This document shows positions 43,509 through 55,947 of a stretch of 64,000 nt of DNA, piece after piece (position 1 is the stretch's first letter; each line of letters begins with the position of its first letter). Source of the DNA: Volutella citrinella (taxonomy: Eukaryota; Ascomycota; Sordariomycetes; Hypocreales; Nectriaceae); contig JAWZSP010000001.1 of assembly GCA_034401135.1 (NCBI GenBank), forward strand, positions 2,542,001 to 2,606,000, written 5' to 3'. A program made the translations under genes and the position numbers. A model generated the notes under the pieces. That model did not search any database, was not told the DNA's origin, and worked only from the letters and a program-made list of their open reading frames with translations.

Positions 43509-44645
43509 AAGGACGGGCGCCTTCCTAGACGCCGTCGCCATCGTGGTATCAGGCTGCCTGCTCTACTTTTCCCAACCGCATCCAGCTGATGCCCATGCCA
43601 TGGCAAAGGACAATTGAACACTGTTTCATCAGCGGCATCCCCTATCAGTGTCCCTGTTGACAAACACCCATCGGTGCCACGTGTGGAGTCGACCGGGCGC
43701 GGGATAAGGACGATTTGCCTGTCGCAATTGTCCCTGCGCAACCGACCATGGCTCGTGGCACAGAGCCTACCATTACTGGTTGCCGGCTCTGGCGCTCTTC
43801 TGCTCGCCACCTCAGGGCCCAGGCGGCCCAGGCTGTCCTGCTGTCTCTCCATGCCAGGATCCAGAGAGTTTTCCAGGCGGTGTACAGGGCCAATACCCAA
43901 TCATGGATGGCCCATTGACCCTGTCGTCATCCCCGCTCGCGCTCCCTCCCAGCATTTTTGCGAAATTACATCTCGGCCCCAGTTTCGCGTCACTGGAAGC
44001 CACATTTCCTTTGCGTGTTTGCCGCTAGTAGTAGAGATGTCGAGACTGCAGCGCACGCAGCGCGGGATGAGGACTGTCGTTGCGCAATGTCAAAGCGATT
44101 TGAGTAGAGGACGGGCAAACGATGCAGCGGTGTTCGTTGACTCATTTGTTGAAATTGAGTCGATGCCCGCCGTGTCCAGTGCTTCAATCAACACGGTCGC
44201 TGCATGCAGAGCCGTAGCTTGATAATCTTGCGCTGGAACTACCCGAACGGATACGTTATTCACTAGTCCTGAGCTGCTAGGCAATTTCTAGTCCTGAGCT
44301 GTAGGGAAAGCCTGAAAGTCGGGCCTTGGTTGGTTGGCACCCTCTGCTCCTGCTCATAACGGTAACGTTGGCTAAAAATAATCTCCCTCATAATTAATTT
44401 ATACTACCTAAGCAATATTTTAATTTATTGACTCTTGGGTCGTCCTCAACTCCTCCCTCTGCTTTTCTCCTCCTCCACCCACCTTCCTTGCTTGTGATTC
44501 CATTCCATTCTCTACACTCCTTTCCCCTTGCAGCTTCTCCAATTGCAATTGCTCCTCCGCCGCCTGCGCCTGCCCGCCGCACGCCGTCACGGTCCCGTCG
44601 TCATCTAGGTCCTTCCTGCCTGCTGATCTCGTCACGCTTCCTTGG

Positions 44646-44670
44646 CCTCGCCTCGCCTCGCCTCGCCTCG
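44646..44670 (+). repeat. CCTCG pentanucleotide microsatellite
   Basis: Five perfect CCTCG units lie about 55 nt upstream of the kinase ATG, followed by a CCA-rich run (about 44680-44702). Both would be in the 5' leader or core promoter. Confidence 0.8.
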
Positions 44671-44724
44671 CTTCCCAACACCAACACCACCACCACCACC
44701 ACGCCCCGTCGCACAGTCCACCCA

Positions 44725-45864
44725 ATGGCTGCCCGCATCCCCCTCATCCCCGGCCGCCTGGCTACTGCGCGCCTGACGCCCCGAGTCTCCTCTCCCTTCC
44801 AGGCCTCGCGCGCCTTCCGCCGTACCTACTCCTCGCAGCCACCCCGGCGCAACGACACCGTCAAGTTCTGGCCCTTCGCTGTCGTCATCGGTCTGGGAAC
44901 TCTCGGCTACTGGAACCTGGTCAACCGTCGCAAAGGTTAGCAGCCCACCCCCCACGGTCCTGCTCAGAGCACCTGCCACCACGTCTCTGCTCCCAGACCT
45001 AAACCTGGTCTAACTTTGCCGAATATCACATGCCTTGCATTACTCTGGGACCTGCCACCTATCTGGTGCTCCCTCCCCCCTGTCCCACCATCTTGCCCTT
45101 GCATCATCTCACTTCCAGATCTTCTGGCATTTTCGGACGCTGTATAGCATCTCATCTGCGCTTCTGCTGACATGACCTCAACCTCTTCAGACATGCCTCA
45201 CAGCGCTCAAGCTCCGGCGGCTGGCCAGCTCGCTGCTCCCCCCAAGCCCACTCCTACCTTCGACCCCAAGGACGTCACCGTCATTTTCGTACTCGGCGGC
45301 CCCGGTGCTGGCAAGGGAACGCAGTGCGCCAAGCTTGTTGACGAACACGGCTTCACCCATCTCTCGGCCGGCGACCTACTCCGCGCCGAGCAGGAGCGAC
45401 CAGGCTCTCAATACGGCGATCTGATCAAGGACTACATCAAGAACGGTCTTATTGTTCCCCAAGAGGTCACCATCGCCCTGCTGGAGAACGCCATGACCGA
45501 CGCTCTCAAGAAGGCCGGCTCCAACAAGGGTCGTTTCCTCATCGATGGCTTCCCTCGCAAGATGGACCAAGCTGTCAAGTTCGAGGAGACTGTCTGCCCT
45601 GCCAGGCTCGTTCTGTTCTTTGACTGCCCCGAGGAGGTCATGGAAAAGCGCCTTCTGAACCGAGGCAAGACCAGCGGCCGATCTGACGACAACGCTGAGA
45701 GCATCCGCAAGCGCTTCCACACCTTCGTCGAGACCAGCATGCCCGTCATCGACCACTTCAAGGCTGACGGCAAGGTTGTCAGGCTAGATGCTACTCCCGC
45801 CCCTGACCAGGTCTTCGTCAACACCAAGAAAGCCCTGACAGAGAAGCTCGGCTCCGATTTCTAA
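44725..45864 (+). CDS. URA6: UMP/CMP kinase (uridylate kinase) with N-terminal membrane-anchor extension
   Basis: Two exons, 44725-44935 and 45191-45864, join across a 255-nt GT-AG intron, the longest confirmed by frame here, and give 294 residues. Exon 2 encodes a complete nucleotide monophosphate kinase. It has a P-loop GGPGAGKGTQ at about 106-115, an NMP-binding region (LSAGDLLRAE), the signature FLIDGFPRKMDQ and a short LID (NRGKTSGRSDDNAESIRKRF) typical of UMP/CMP kinases. The enzyme phosphorylates UMP and CMP with ATP in pyrimidine nucleotide synthesis. Exon 1 adds about 70 residues: an Arg-rich presequence-like start (MAARIPLIPGRLATARLTPR) and one hydrophobic span (FWPFAVVIGLGTLGYW). 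This suggests mitochondrial targeting or anchoring of one isoform. The in-frame ATG at 45193 would give a soluble form of about 223 residues. Confidence 0.92.
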
Positions 45865-46634
45865 ATGCCGCATCTCTGCATGCTGATGCGCCTTCATTCA
45901 ACACAAGCACACTTTTCCACGTACGGCGGGCGCCGCTAGAACCGAGGAGTAACGCAAGGGGGACAAGGGGATAAAGGGGGTTATAGAGGGGCATGAACCA
46001 AAATATTTGAATTATAGAAGGGGCCAAGGGGTCATGACTCTGGAGCTCTAGGATACTTGCCGACAACCGACCTGTTGGCTGTCTTATTTTCTACCTTCAC
46101 ATATGTATGCCTAGCATTTACTAGTAATGTTGTATAACACGTCTTGTTCATGCCTTGATGCCGCACTGATGGAACGACGGAGTGGTACGACAACGTGCAG
46201 GAGCCAGTGTTTTCATTTTATGATTCTTTTTACTGAGGGGGAGCCATCTGCGCGGCTTTGGTACATGAAACCACACTGCCCTCCTCCTCTTTTCGTCTGT
46301 TTCCCATCGAATGCCGAGAAATAGAAGGCCAAGATGCTAATCAAAACCCGGCTACGCCATTTGCAACCTCTTCGTTTCTCGTCAGATCTCGTGCCCAACG
46401 ATGTATTAACACAAAGTGGGTATCAATGTTACCCCCTCCTCCCATTTCCAGTGGCCCATTTTTCTCCGTCGCTCACCAGCACAAAGGTAGTAGTACTCGG
46501 TGGCCTTGGGCATCCCCCTTTCTTGATGTGGCCATCGTTGCACTCTCGACATTTGTTTCCCGTCCCACGTTCCCGTCCCTCATGCCGTAACCACGGCTGA
46601 AAAAGAAAATATACCATCAATCAGAGACGCCTTC
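45865..46634. other. Intergenic region between convergent genes
   Basis: 770 bp between the kinase gene end (plus) and the eIF3m gene end (minus). No coding or RNA feature is recognised. Confidence 0.5.
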
Positions 46635-48125
46635 CTAGTCGTCATTGTCCGTTCGCTCACGCTGCTGGCGGCGCCCGCCCGCACCGCCGCCCTGGCGGTC
46701 GCTGACGCCCACGTTGGCAACCTTGCGCTCAAGCTCCTGGACTTCACGCTCGCGCTGGGTCTTGGCGTTGGCCTGCTCCTGACGCAAGACGCCGAGGACG
46801 TTCTGCAGGGTGGATCGCCAGTGGTCGACACGGGTAGCAAGCTCCTGGTACTGCTTCTGGCCGAAAACACGGTAGGTGACCTTGTGGACGAGGAACATGT
46901 GGCGCTGCTGGGAGAGCTTGCCTTCGACGAGGCCGGCGCGGATGACATCGATGGCCCACATCTCAATCTCCTCGGAGGGGATCTGAAGCGCCTTGGTGAT
47001 CTTGGCGTACTCAATCTCGCGGCTTGGGGTAGCGGCAGCCAGGCTGGCAAAGGTTAGGAGGCGCATCTTGCGGTGCAGCTTGTCGTGGTCCAGCTGCTCC
47101 TTCTCGACCCAGCCCTCGTGCTCCTCGCAGAAATCGTTGTAGTCCTCCAGGTCCTGCTCAGCAAAGATGTCGAGCAGTTGCGAGTAGACCGGGTGAGAGT
47201 CGCTGAGTGCCTGCACGCTAGAGATGGCCCGCAGGTCCTGGAAGAGGAAGTAGGTGCTGGAGAGGAGGGCCATCTTGACGGCACGGAGGGATAACCGCTG
47301 GGCATCCTCAGAGGAGGCATCGTCCTCGAATGTTCGGAGAGCCTTTAGGATATACTCATAACCCTCGCTGCAGAATATTAGCACTCGGTGACTAAACGAA
47401 CAGGGAACCGCGACAACCCAAGGCGCCTCGTCGATATATCGCTTTTCGACATGCAGGCGGGATATGTATCGAGGTACATAGCGCCGTTGCGACCTGCATG
47501 CCATTGGCGAAATATGGAGCAGCCTCAAGTTGTCACCCGGGCTCCGGGTAAAAACTCACGTTTCTTCACCAGCCTCCAGTGCCACTTCGGCCACCTCCTC
47601 GTACAACTTGCGCTGAAAATCCTCGGCAGTACCCCAGGCCTGGAGCCACTCGGGGAGCTTCTCGGCATAGGGTCGTAGGCTGCTGTACATGCCGTGCGTG
47701 CGCAGGAACTTGAGGATCTCCATAAAGACACGGGCGCGGATAGGGTCGGTGGGCTCGAGCAGGTTGAAGACTGTAGTCAGGGCGTTGAGCGAGAGGCCGG
47801 TGCCGTGGACGGGAGAGTTGAGGAGGGGCTTGGCGAAGGTGCCGCAGAGGGTGGGCAGGTACTTCTTGGGGTCGGAAGATTGCAAGACGAGGTAGATCAT
47901 CAGGTTGGAGGCGGCGGTGTACTCCTTCTCGGGCACGGTGTTGAGCAGGCCGGAGGCGTTGACCAGCTTGGATAGGACATCCTCCTTGGGGGCGGGCTTG
48001 TCCTGGGAGAGGAGTTGCTTGACCTCCTCGGCCTTGAGGTAATCGGCCATCTCGGCGGCGAGGTCCTCGAAGGCTCCATCGACGAAGAGCAGCTGGGGCT
48101 GCCCAGCTTTGTTCGCGGCAGGCAT
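46635..48125 (-). CDS. EIF3M: Eukaryotic translation initiation factor 3 subunit M (PCI domain)
   Basis: Two exons, 48125-47560 and 47367-46635, join across a 192-nt intron (GTGAGT donor, CTAAT-like branch, CAG acceptor) and give 432 residues. eIF3m is a PCI-domain subunit of the eIF3 complex that helps recruit mRNA and Met-tRNAi to the 40S ribosome. The N-terminal half is helical ([20 protein letters not shown] onward) and contains the conserved [20 protein letters not shown] stretch. The PCI domain is in exon 2, including the winged-helix part ([20 protein letters not shown] and [17 protein letters not shown]). A coiled coil and a Gly/Arg-rich tail end the protein. The acidic [14 protein letters not shown] block is also typical. 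It is on the opposite strand to URA6 and convergent with it. Confidence 0.95.
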
Positions 48126-48976
48126 CTTGCTTGGGTCGAGCGGGGGTCGGTGGGTGGAAAGAGAGAGAAAAAAAAATTAAATCGGGATTCGGTCGCAAGG
48201 CTCTCTTGTTCGTGCTCGTAGTTGCTCGTCCGCCGTTGCAGGAGTGGGGGAGAGGGCGGCCGGGACAATCTGAGAGTCGAGACAATGCAAGATCAACGAG
48301 CGGAATAGTGCGAAGATGTCTGATCCCGCTGGCAGGGTCGGCGCCCGAATAGCCCTCTGGTGGGGCTTGGATTGTGCCACCCCGCCAAATTTTCTGCCGC
48401 TCTCATTGTGTGGGCGCTAAGCGAGGGCGGTGACGCGGAGAAACCGCCGGGCCGTTTCCACTCACAGAGACAAGCACTACTTGCTTTTGGAGTCTTGAAT
48501 GATTTCCAGGTTGCTACTACCTACAAGTGGTAGGTAGCAGTGGGCAACACGTGGCGGAGTACTACTACTATAGTAGTTGTATGTCCACATGCATCGATGA
48601 GGTTATAGTAGTGAAAGTGTGCAAACGCCTGTGTCGTGTAGCAACTATGTTGATGATCGGCTGCACCTTCGCCAGCCTTCAATGTGTGACGATGCAACCT
48701 CCTATTAGGCGTCCTGCAGTTGCCATCAATGATACCTGCAGCAAGATCCATATACCCATGTCCCTCCCTTCTGAGATCGCCTCCAGTAGAGAAATGCAAA
48801 TCCATATAAAAATATACCACCTGCCTCGCCCAGTCGAATGCAGACTGTCCCCGCTCTAGTCCTGAGTTACGAACCAGCCCGCCAAAGAAAGACACAGTGA
48901 GCGCGGCTCCGCTTTGCGTCTCCAATCCATCCTAATTCAATACACATTTCAGCCAGCCCTGTTGTGGTTGTTGTTC
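48126..48976. other. Intergenic region upstream of eIF3m
   Basis: The region directly above 48125 holds the eIF3m promoter; on the minus strand a T-rich run (around 48165-48180) lies in its leader. The remainder is 3' flank of the Chk2-like kinase gene. No gene is evident. Confidence 0.5.
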
Positions 48977-51235
48977 TCAAGCAGTTGGCTTTTTTGGCGT
49001 TCGCGACTGGGAGGCCCCCTCTCCAGTTGGGTAGATGCTCTGACTGTCGTCTGGGAATAGCTGTTGATCTCCCTTGCCTCCCATCTCAATGAACTCCCCG
49101 GGTTGCCGCTCTTGGGACGGGCCCGACTCTTTGGGCGCGTTGGTGACACGCCCCTTGTTCTTCGCAAAAACCTTGACTGGTGCCTTGTTTTTACCCACCT
49201 CAACTTGTGTGGTGACTTGAACTGAATTAAGCGATGCGAGCAGAGTCCGCTCACGGGCTGGTGCCCTCCTGTTGACTTCAAGTCCGGCGATGCCCCCAAC
49301 GAGGCCACCAGTACTGTCGTTAACAGTTGGCGCACTGTGAGTCAGCCATGGGTGTTGCAGACACTGATCAATGGTGTAACGCTTCTCAGGGTCCACGATA
49401 AGCATGGAGTCGATCAGATCCACTACGTTGTCAGTCAGCAAAGTTTTTCTCTCCCAAGAACTAAATTGGAATCTTACAAGCCGGGTCTCCGACCGAGTCC
49501 CAATAAGGCGACGGATAATCAAAGCGGCCACTTTTGATCTGTTGAGAGAGCGTAAATGGGAAATCGCGGGAATAGAGCTCGTCGGAGAACGGAGGAAACC
49601 CGCAGAGACAAATGTAGAGTACAACGCCAAGAGACCATATATCGACAGCCTTAGTATACTTGCGTTGCTTCGAATCGGCCAGAATCTCGGGTGCTACATA
49701 GCTTGGAGTTCCGCACAATGTGGTTGTGAAAGACTCTTCTCCGATAATCTTGGCCAGGCCAAAGTCAGCAAGCTTGACTTGTAAGTTCTTGTCGACCAAA
49801 AGAATATTCTCCGGCTTGATGTCTCGGTGTACAATGTTTCGTTCATGCTAGTGAGCTGAGATTAGACTGCTTGCCCAAGGACAAGGACATACGCATTGTA
49901 TTCTTACCAGATACTTCACACCCTGGAACAGCTGAATGAACAGTTTCCGGGTCTCGTCCTCACTCAGCTTTTGCCTCATGACAATGAAGTTGAACAGCTC
50001 TCCCTCGGAAGCCAACTCAAGAACGAGATAGACACGATCCCGCTCGTTGAAGGTATCCTTGAGACATAGGACGTTAGGGTGACTAACACCCATAAGCACG
50101 CCGATCTCTTGCTGCAATCCTTCCGTCTTGGACCGGTCTTCCATACCGGGGTGTTTGGTGAAAATCTTGACAGCGTATCGTTGGCCAGTGGACTTCTCGA
50201 CACAGAGGTACACCTCAGCAAAGTGGCCCTTGCCCAACTTTTCCAGTAGCGTGTACTGCTGCAGAAACTGGCTAGTCTGTCGGCTCTGGGGGTAGCGAAA
50301 TACGAAACGGGCCTTGCCATGAACCGCGATCTCGTCCTGCTCCTTCAGTTCGCGCCGCTGGTTGCGTCCGACGAGGGCCTCGTTGACAAAGGTGCCATTG
50401 CTCGACAGATCCTCGACAATAGCAACTGTGTCGGTGCCCTTGTTTTCGCAAAAGAGCAGGCAGTGTCGGTTTGAGACGATGCCGTCATTGACTACGATGT
50501 CTGTGGAAAACAAGTAAGACTCTTGCGCACCATAGTTTCTGTATAGAATTCATACCACACTCGGGATGTCGTCCAATCAGATATCCGCCAGAAGCGGCGC
50601 CCTTGGTCTTCTTCTTCTCGGATGCCTCCTCATCCTTGGACGGCGACTTGCCACGGTTTTTCTTGTCATCGGGCACAACAGGATCTGGCAGCGGGCATGC
50701 GCTGCGCCTCTTCAACACTAAAGGCTTGTCGCCATACTTGGGGTCAAAAGGCACGAGGTAACCCCAGACACCTTCACGGACCTCATCCTCAATGTCATCG
50801 GAGAAGGCGGGATGGCGATCGACAAACTGGCTGAGAGGCTGTGTGTCTTGCGGTGGAGAGGAAAGGGGTTGCGAGAAAGCATCATCTGTCTTGCGGGGAG
50901 TGGTCTCATTGATGTGGGATCCTGGTGGTGTTTTGATGAACTCGCTGGAATCCTCCGTGTTCAGGTGTGTCACAGGCGATGGAAGATGCTGCTTATTCAC
51001 GATCGGAGTCTTGGTGGGATCGGGGGAGTGAGGGTCGGACCGACGGGCCTTCTTGGTGTCTGTTTCATCATCAGGAAGCGAGCCCTGGAACTCGGTCAGC
51101 TCTGGCAACAACGGGAGAACGGGACCGTAGCCATGGGAACGGTGCGCAGCGCAACCGACGACGCAAAGCAGAATATGAACGTACAAGGGGGCGCTTCAAT
51201 TGGCTCTTCTCATTCCGTGGAGCCATGTCGGCCAT
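48977..51235 (-). CDS. prd-4: Checkpoint kinase 2 homologue (FHA + Ser/Thr kinase; PRD-4/Cds1 type)
   Basis: Five exons, 51235-51185, 51099-50556, 50500-49908, 49847-49478 and 49422-48977, give 667 residues. Exon 1 encodes only 17 residues. Its intron ends in CCAGAG, and only the second AG keeps the frame. After a disordered SQ/TP-rich N-terminus, likely ATM/ATR and CDK sites, comes an FHA domain. It is split by intron 2 (YLIGRHPECD joined to IVVNDGIVSNRHC; then SSNGTFVN). The kinase domain follows: GKGHFAEVY P-loop, YAVKIF lysine, HRDIKPEN catalytic loop, DFGLAK, and APEIL in the activation segment. The basic C-terminal tail may hold nuclear localisation signals. Chk2/PRD-4 is activated on DNA damage and in Neurospora also links to the clock. 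A second ATG at 51226 is an equally good start. Confidence 0.95.
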
Positions 51236-53186
51236 GGCCAAGCAAGGCGAAGGATGATGGTGGGAAGCTGCGATAATATCCAGAAAGCGGAACAGGGTAA
51301 GAAGGGTCAGTGTTGTGGGGATGTTGCCTGGCGAAAAGTAAAAGAGTGCGTCGCGTCGTGAACCGGGAAACCCAGATCGGGAGGGTTTGACTGGAGATGG
51401 GAAGGGATGAGGACTTGGAAGCCTGGAGCTTGCTGCGACTAGAACTAAAGTAAGCCAAGGCCGACTGCGAGTGGGCGGCCCAGTCCGGATGCTGACGGTA
51501 GGTACCTTCCCAGGATCCACTGGAAGGCTGGTGACTGTAGCTCATGGTTTCAGTGGAAGGAAGTACTGGAGTGGCCGAAACTAGCACGTACCCACAGGGC
51601 TGGGAGCTCCGGCCAGGCTCGGGGGGGGGGGGCAAAGTGCTCACCTTGGCTGGTGCTAAATTGCACACAAACTCCCAATGTCAACCCCATGCTTGCTGCT
51701 TCATCGTTGAGGCACATGAGCCAGCTCAGGCTACCGTCTTGTCTTGTCACTTTTCTTACACCATGGGCACTTATCTCCGACTCTGCTCAATATGGGACTA
51801 CCAGACCTAAACGATCCTGCTTGTCGAAGAACCCAAGGGGTGTGCGCGTCATACGTGACCCATCCCCAGGTAACGAGACTCACTCCACTGGGCCTGTCAG
51901 GCCAGCCGGTATGGTCATGCAGGCCCGATGTAGGGGCAGCACTGCCCTGCTGTTTGCCTTGCGTTCAGGCCCTCGGGGTGCGACAGTTGAACAGGGGCTT
52001 TTCATGCCACGATCTCTTGCCCGCCAGCATCCAATGTTCGTCGATTCTCATGCTGAAGCGCCTATGTACGGCCTCACAGGTGCAGTAGCCGGTGCATCAA
52101 TGAGCTTCCCCCACACTGCACGACAGGCATACTTGGGTAGTGTAGTCCCAGTTGGCTGCCTGCTCCTGGCCCCAATCGTTGCCGCATCCACTATGTGCCT
52201 CCACGCTCAGAAATAGCGGCCACAGCGGACCAGCTGGCACGAGCAGGACGATCGCCTCATCCAAGTTGCCCTATAAGTGGAGCCCTTGGCATGCCTTGCT
52301 TCTTCGATGCTTCAGCTTGCTTGGAGATGCTGCCATGGCACGTGCTGCCCGCTGGAACCCGCAACATCATCCTTTCGCGATGGGGGCAGTGCACGGGACG
52401 TTATGCAGATGAGTGACTGACTACTACTCACGTTAGGGCAGTAATAGTAGTAGCTGGCTCGTCGGTCGATCGACTTCACTTCCTGTCGTTCGCGCCAGCA
52501 TCTCGCCCACAGGTGCTTTCAGTGGGGCGTGGGGTTGAGGCACGCACCCGCCGCCTGGGCTTCGACTTGGCTTTGTATGCTGAGAGGTGACTCGCTCGTC
52601 TCGTCACCCGTCATTCGGCGAGTCACATTGTTCAGCACCATGCCACCAGTACTCGAGAGTCACGAGTCACGACGGAATCATCGCGCCCAAGACTCATCCT
52701 ACTCGTTCGTATTTCATCATGGATAGGTATGTGGCAACACAACATATACGCTACATTGTTTTGGAACTCCATTTATCAGGAGCGAGATGGCCTTTGGATC
52801 GGCGATATTACCATTATTCACTATCCATGCCCGAACACGACTACGTCTCGCCTGTAGTCTATCCAACGCTGTTTACGTCCTGACTAGCACAAGCACTCCA
52901 TATATCCCGGTTGCAAGGCCCGCGTCTCGTGCCCCTGTGCAGGGCCTCCCTTTGTCGCCCACTTCGCCTCCTTTGGGGAGGGAAATCCATCGCAACTCCC
53001 GTAGTAAACTCCACTGCGCCAATCCCGTTGCTTTCAAAATTGCCACCCAGTCGCTGTCAATGTAACATGGCCATCATGCAACTTCAAATCAAAACCTCAT
53101 TTGCTCTCCAAGTTTTGCACGTAGGGGACTTCATACACTTGGAGGCAGAACCCAAAGCCTGCCAGTCGTTCCTAGATTCGGGGCTC
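51236..53186. other. Gene-poor intergenic region
   Basis: About 1.95 kb between the kinase gene start and the Csx2-type gene end, both on the minus strand. It holds the kinase promoter. A G12 homopolymer lies at 51621-51632. Frames such as 51653-52216 look like chance. No RNA gene is seen. Confidence 0.45.
51621..51632 (+). repeat. G12 homopolymer
   Basis: A run of twelve G, noncoding, about 390 nt upstream of the kinase ATG. It may be prone to length variation or sequencing error. Confidence 0.9.
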
Positions 53187-55947
53187 CTACTTCTCCGGAA
53201 TGGGTGACCTGGCCAAGCGCCCCCCAGTACTGACACGTTTTTGCAGCCGTGCTTCCTTCTCCCGCTGAAGCCTTTCACTTGCGCTGAGATTTGCAGGAAG
53301 TGAGGGAACCGAGTCGCTGGATCCGGTGGCACGTCCGCGTTTCTGCTCCACATACTGCTGCGCGAATCGTCCTAGTGGGAATGCCGGCATGGCCGCGGGG
53401 ATCTCTGAGCCGTTTTGCACGAGTAGCTCTGCTACAGGGAACGGCACAGCCTTCGAATCCGAATCTGTAGCCTGCCCGGGGATTTGTAAGGGTGTCGCGG
53501 GATCGGCGGCTGCAAGTGCCAACCATATGGCGTGCGTTCCTCTCATCTTGTCCACCGTGTTCGGATTCGCCTTGAGTGCTAGTGCGTACAGCACCTGCTG
53601 AATCTCATTCTTCTTGATGGCTGCCAGGAGCGTCTCGTCAGGTGTAGCGTAGCGCGACAGCGTTGGGGAGATCGGTTCCACAAAGGACTTATCCACGTAC
53701 TTGCTCGTGATGAACCTTAGTCGTTGCTCTCTCGTCGCTTGGGCTGTAGGCTTCATTGACTGGTCGAGTTTCGCTTCCCAAATCATATTCGAAACTCGGT
53801 TTCCGATGAGGAGGAGCAGCTCGACAATATCGATTGTGAATGACTTGATATCCAGCGTAAGGGACCGTACCTTGCTGATGTGTGTGCCCAGCGACCGATG
53901 GATTCCGCTGCACTCAATGCAAAGAATGATGCCCAAGTTGATGGATACCCATTCCACTTTGCTGCCTGAGCTGCAGTCGGCGCACCATAGGTTGCCTTGA
54001 TCGTTATCCCGGACCTTCTGGAGCAGCCTGTCGGGGTGCTCATCAAACCCAGAGCTTGCCGTCCGCACCGCGCTTGGCCGGGCCCCAACAGTGATTCTCC
54101 TACTTGGCACTCCGCTTGAGCTTGGGCTGTGGTGATGGTGCCCATGGCCGAGGGATTGGGTTTTGCCAGTAAGGACTGAGCCGATGTCGCGTTTCAGGGA
54201 AGAATCACCGTTGGAGGATGCCGTGGATGGCTTGCCTCCATACGCTCGTCCTTCCATGGCACTCTGCAACGCATTGTTGATTGATAAAATCCAGCTGTTC
54301 ATGTCCTCCTCTGAGGTGGCCTGGTATACTCGCTTGAAATTTGGCGTTATCACCTCGAAGCAGAAGCGGCGCTCCGCATTGCGAGCTTCGCGGACAGAAG
54401 CCATGCGGAGATCGATCGGTTCCATGTGAAGGTCTAGTCTCTGCTTCCAGTTACTGTATTCGGACAGCTTTCCTTGGTCTAGCACAATCCAAAATCTGCA
54501 GCTGGTTAGCAAGAGCTACGGGTAAGCATGACGGGCTTACATACTTATGCCATCCTTGTTTGTTGAGATTCCGAGGGTCGACGTGGCCTCCCGGTCGATT
54601 TAGCGCCCAAAGGAGGCCTTCTTTGCGCTGAGTGAGTCCGGATTGCGAAGGATCTCTTTCTTCCAGGTCACGAATGCCCTTGAATTTGGTAGAAGCAGCT
54701 GGGCTTGCTAATGATGGTTGTCCGAGGCTACCAGGAGACCGTGAAAGCTCCGAACCTGTCACGCCTGATCCGGGGTTGCTTCCGCCAGAGACTGCCGCCT
54801 TCAATTGAGATCCAGTGCTGTCTGCTCGACCAAGATCCGAGTCTGACGTATTGCCCGTAGCACCGTTAGAGCTTACAACGATAGTCGCGCCACTTGACTG
54901 ATCGGGCTCCGTGTATGGTGTGTTGCTCTTTTCGAGCAGGCGACGCTTCTCTTCTCGCTCACGCCTTTGGTATTGATACTCCTTATCTGCCTCCCCGACT
55001 TCGGTTGACAGAGCCTCTAGCTGAGGCAACAGGTCTTCGATTTTTTTCGAGGTAGCGAGGAACGATCGTGTCTGGGTGTCGGCAAATTTGGTGAGGTGAG
55101 ATAAAACTTCTTGTTCCTTTCTCCCGCCATGGAGATCCTGCATAAAGCTGGAGTAGTCGAAGCGCTTGAGTTCGAAATTACGACGCTTGGTTTGATACTT
55201 GGAGTCACTATCCGCCAGCTTCTTAGCCTTGACTGAATCCTGTCGCTGCCCAAGGTACCGAGCGACATATGAGTAATAGTCTTTGCTCTCTTCCTCAAAG
55301 TCTCGCTTCTTATTTTCGGCTTGCTTAATATCGACTTGGTATAGTTTTGTAACAGGCTCAATGATGATTTTTTGAAGGCTGAATGTATTTTGTCGTTCGT
55401 ACGCCAAGATCTCGCGTGCGATCTTGTCGAAATAATGCTCTAGGGCGGGCTGGACGGCGTTGGCGTTGGTAGAAGAGGCCTCCCGCAGGGCGTCGACAAA
55501 CCCGAGGAATGCCTCGTTGGCCTCGGACTGGGTGGCATGGGCCTGCTCTGCTTTCTTCAGTACCTTCTTCATCTGTGATCTCATGTTCCCCGTTTTCTGC
55601 TCGAGAGCCTTCAGGGCAGCACGGAACACCGGTCCGTCATCCCCGGTAGTCACATCGTCCCCAGGCCGCGGACAAGCCACGTCCACCTTTACTGGCTCCT
55701 TCACCTGCGGCGCTTGTGCGGCAGGGGCGGACGCTTCCCCCGGTGGTAGGACCGGAGACACGGGCTCGTCGATTTCGGCATTTGTAAGGCGAGAGTCGAC
55801 TGACTGCGAGGACGCAACTCGAATCTTGGGAGGGGAAGGCAAAAGAAAAGGCGGTGTTGGTGAATTTGGCTGGCTCAGAGGGTTAGATGCGCCTGCTCGA
55901 GGTGTTAGAGGGGTTTGATTCCAATAAGATGCAAAATTAGCCGCCAT
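53187..55947 (-). CDS. csx2: BAR-PH-ArfGAP protein (Csx2/ACAP type)
   Basis: Two exons, 55947-54545 and 54495-53187, join across a 49-nt intron (GTATGT donor, CTAAC branch, CAG acceptor) and give 903 residues. Residues 1-100 are Pro/Ser-rich. Residues about 105-340 are helical and match a BAR/AH region (YFDKIAREILAYERQNTFSL onward). A PH domain spans about 445-550 and is split by the intron at GWHK/FWIVLDQGKL. The ArfGAP zinc finger is at about 620-740, with CADC, then 16 residues, then CIEC, followed by GIHRSLGTHISKVRSLTLD. The Arg in GIHR is the catalytic arginine finger. Ankyrin-like repeats and a basic tail follow. These proteins stimulate GTP hydrolysis on Arf GTPases and shape membranes in endocytic or secretory traffic. 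The start codon overlaps the 3' end of the upstream gene. Confidence 0.92.

Larger units (their letters stand above)
43242..44724. other. Intergenic region between divergent genes
   Basis: About 1.5 kb separates the GRF gene (minus) and the UMP/CMP kinase gene (plus). It contains a 12-nt tandem repeat (43461-43508), a 14-nt direct duplication of CTAGTCCTGAGCTG near 44263 and 44289, and the CCTCG pentamer run before the kinase start. The open frames across 43295-43900 and 43614-44222 have no features of real genes. Confidence 0.5.

Noticed and set aside
43295..43900. 201-codon open frame on the minus strand
   Set aside because: Part of it is just the translation of the 12-nt tandem repeat (SLTGSLTGSLT). 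No other coding evidence.
43614..44222. 202-codon open frame between the GRF and kinase genes
   Set aside because: It opens at a TTG, not an ATG, and has no domain, splice context or consistent composition. It overlaps other equally weak frames on the opposite strand.
51653..52216. 187-codon plus-strand frame
   Set aside because: Chance-like translation in a gene-poor spacer with competing frames and no domain.
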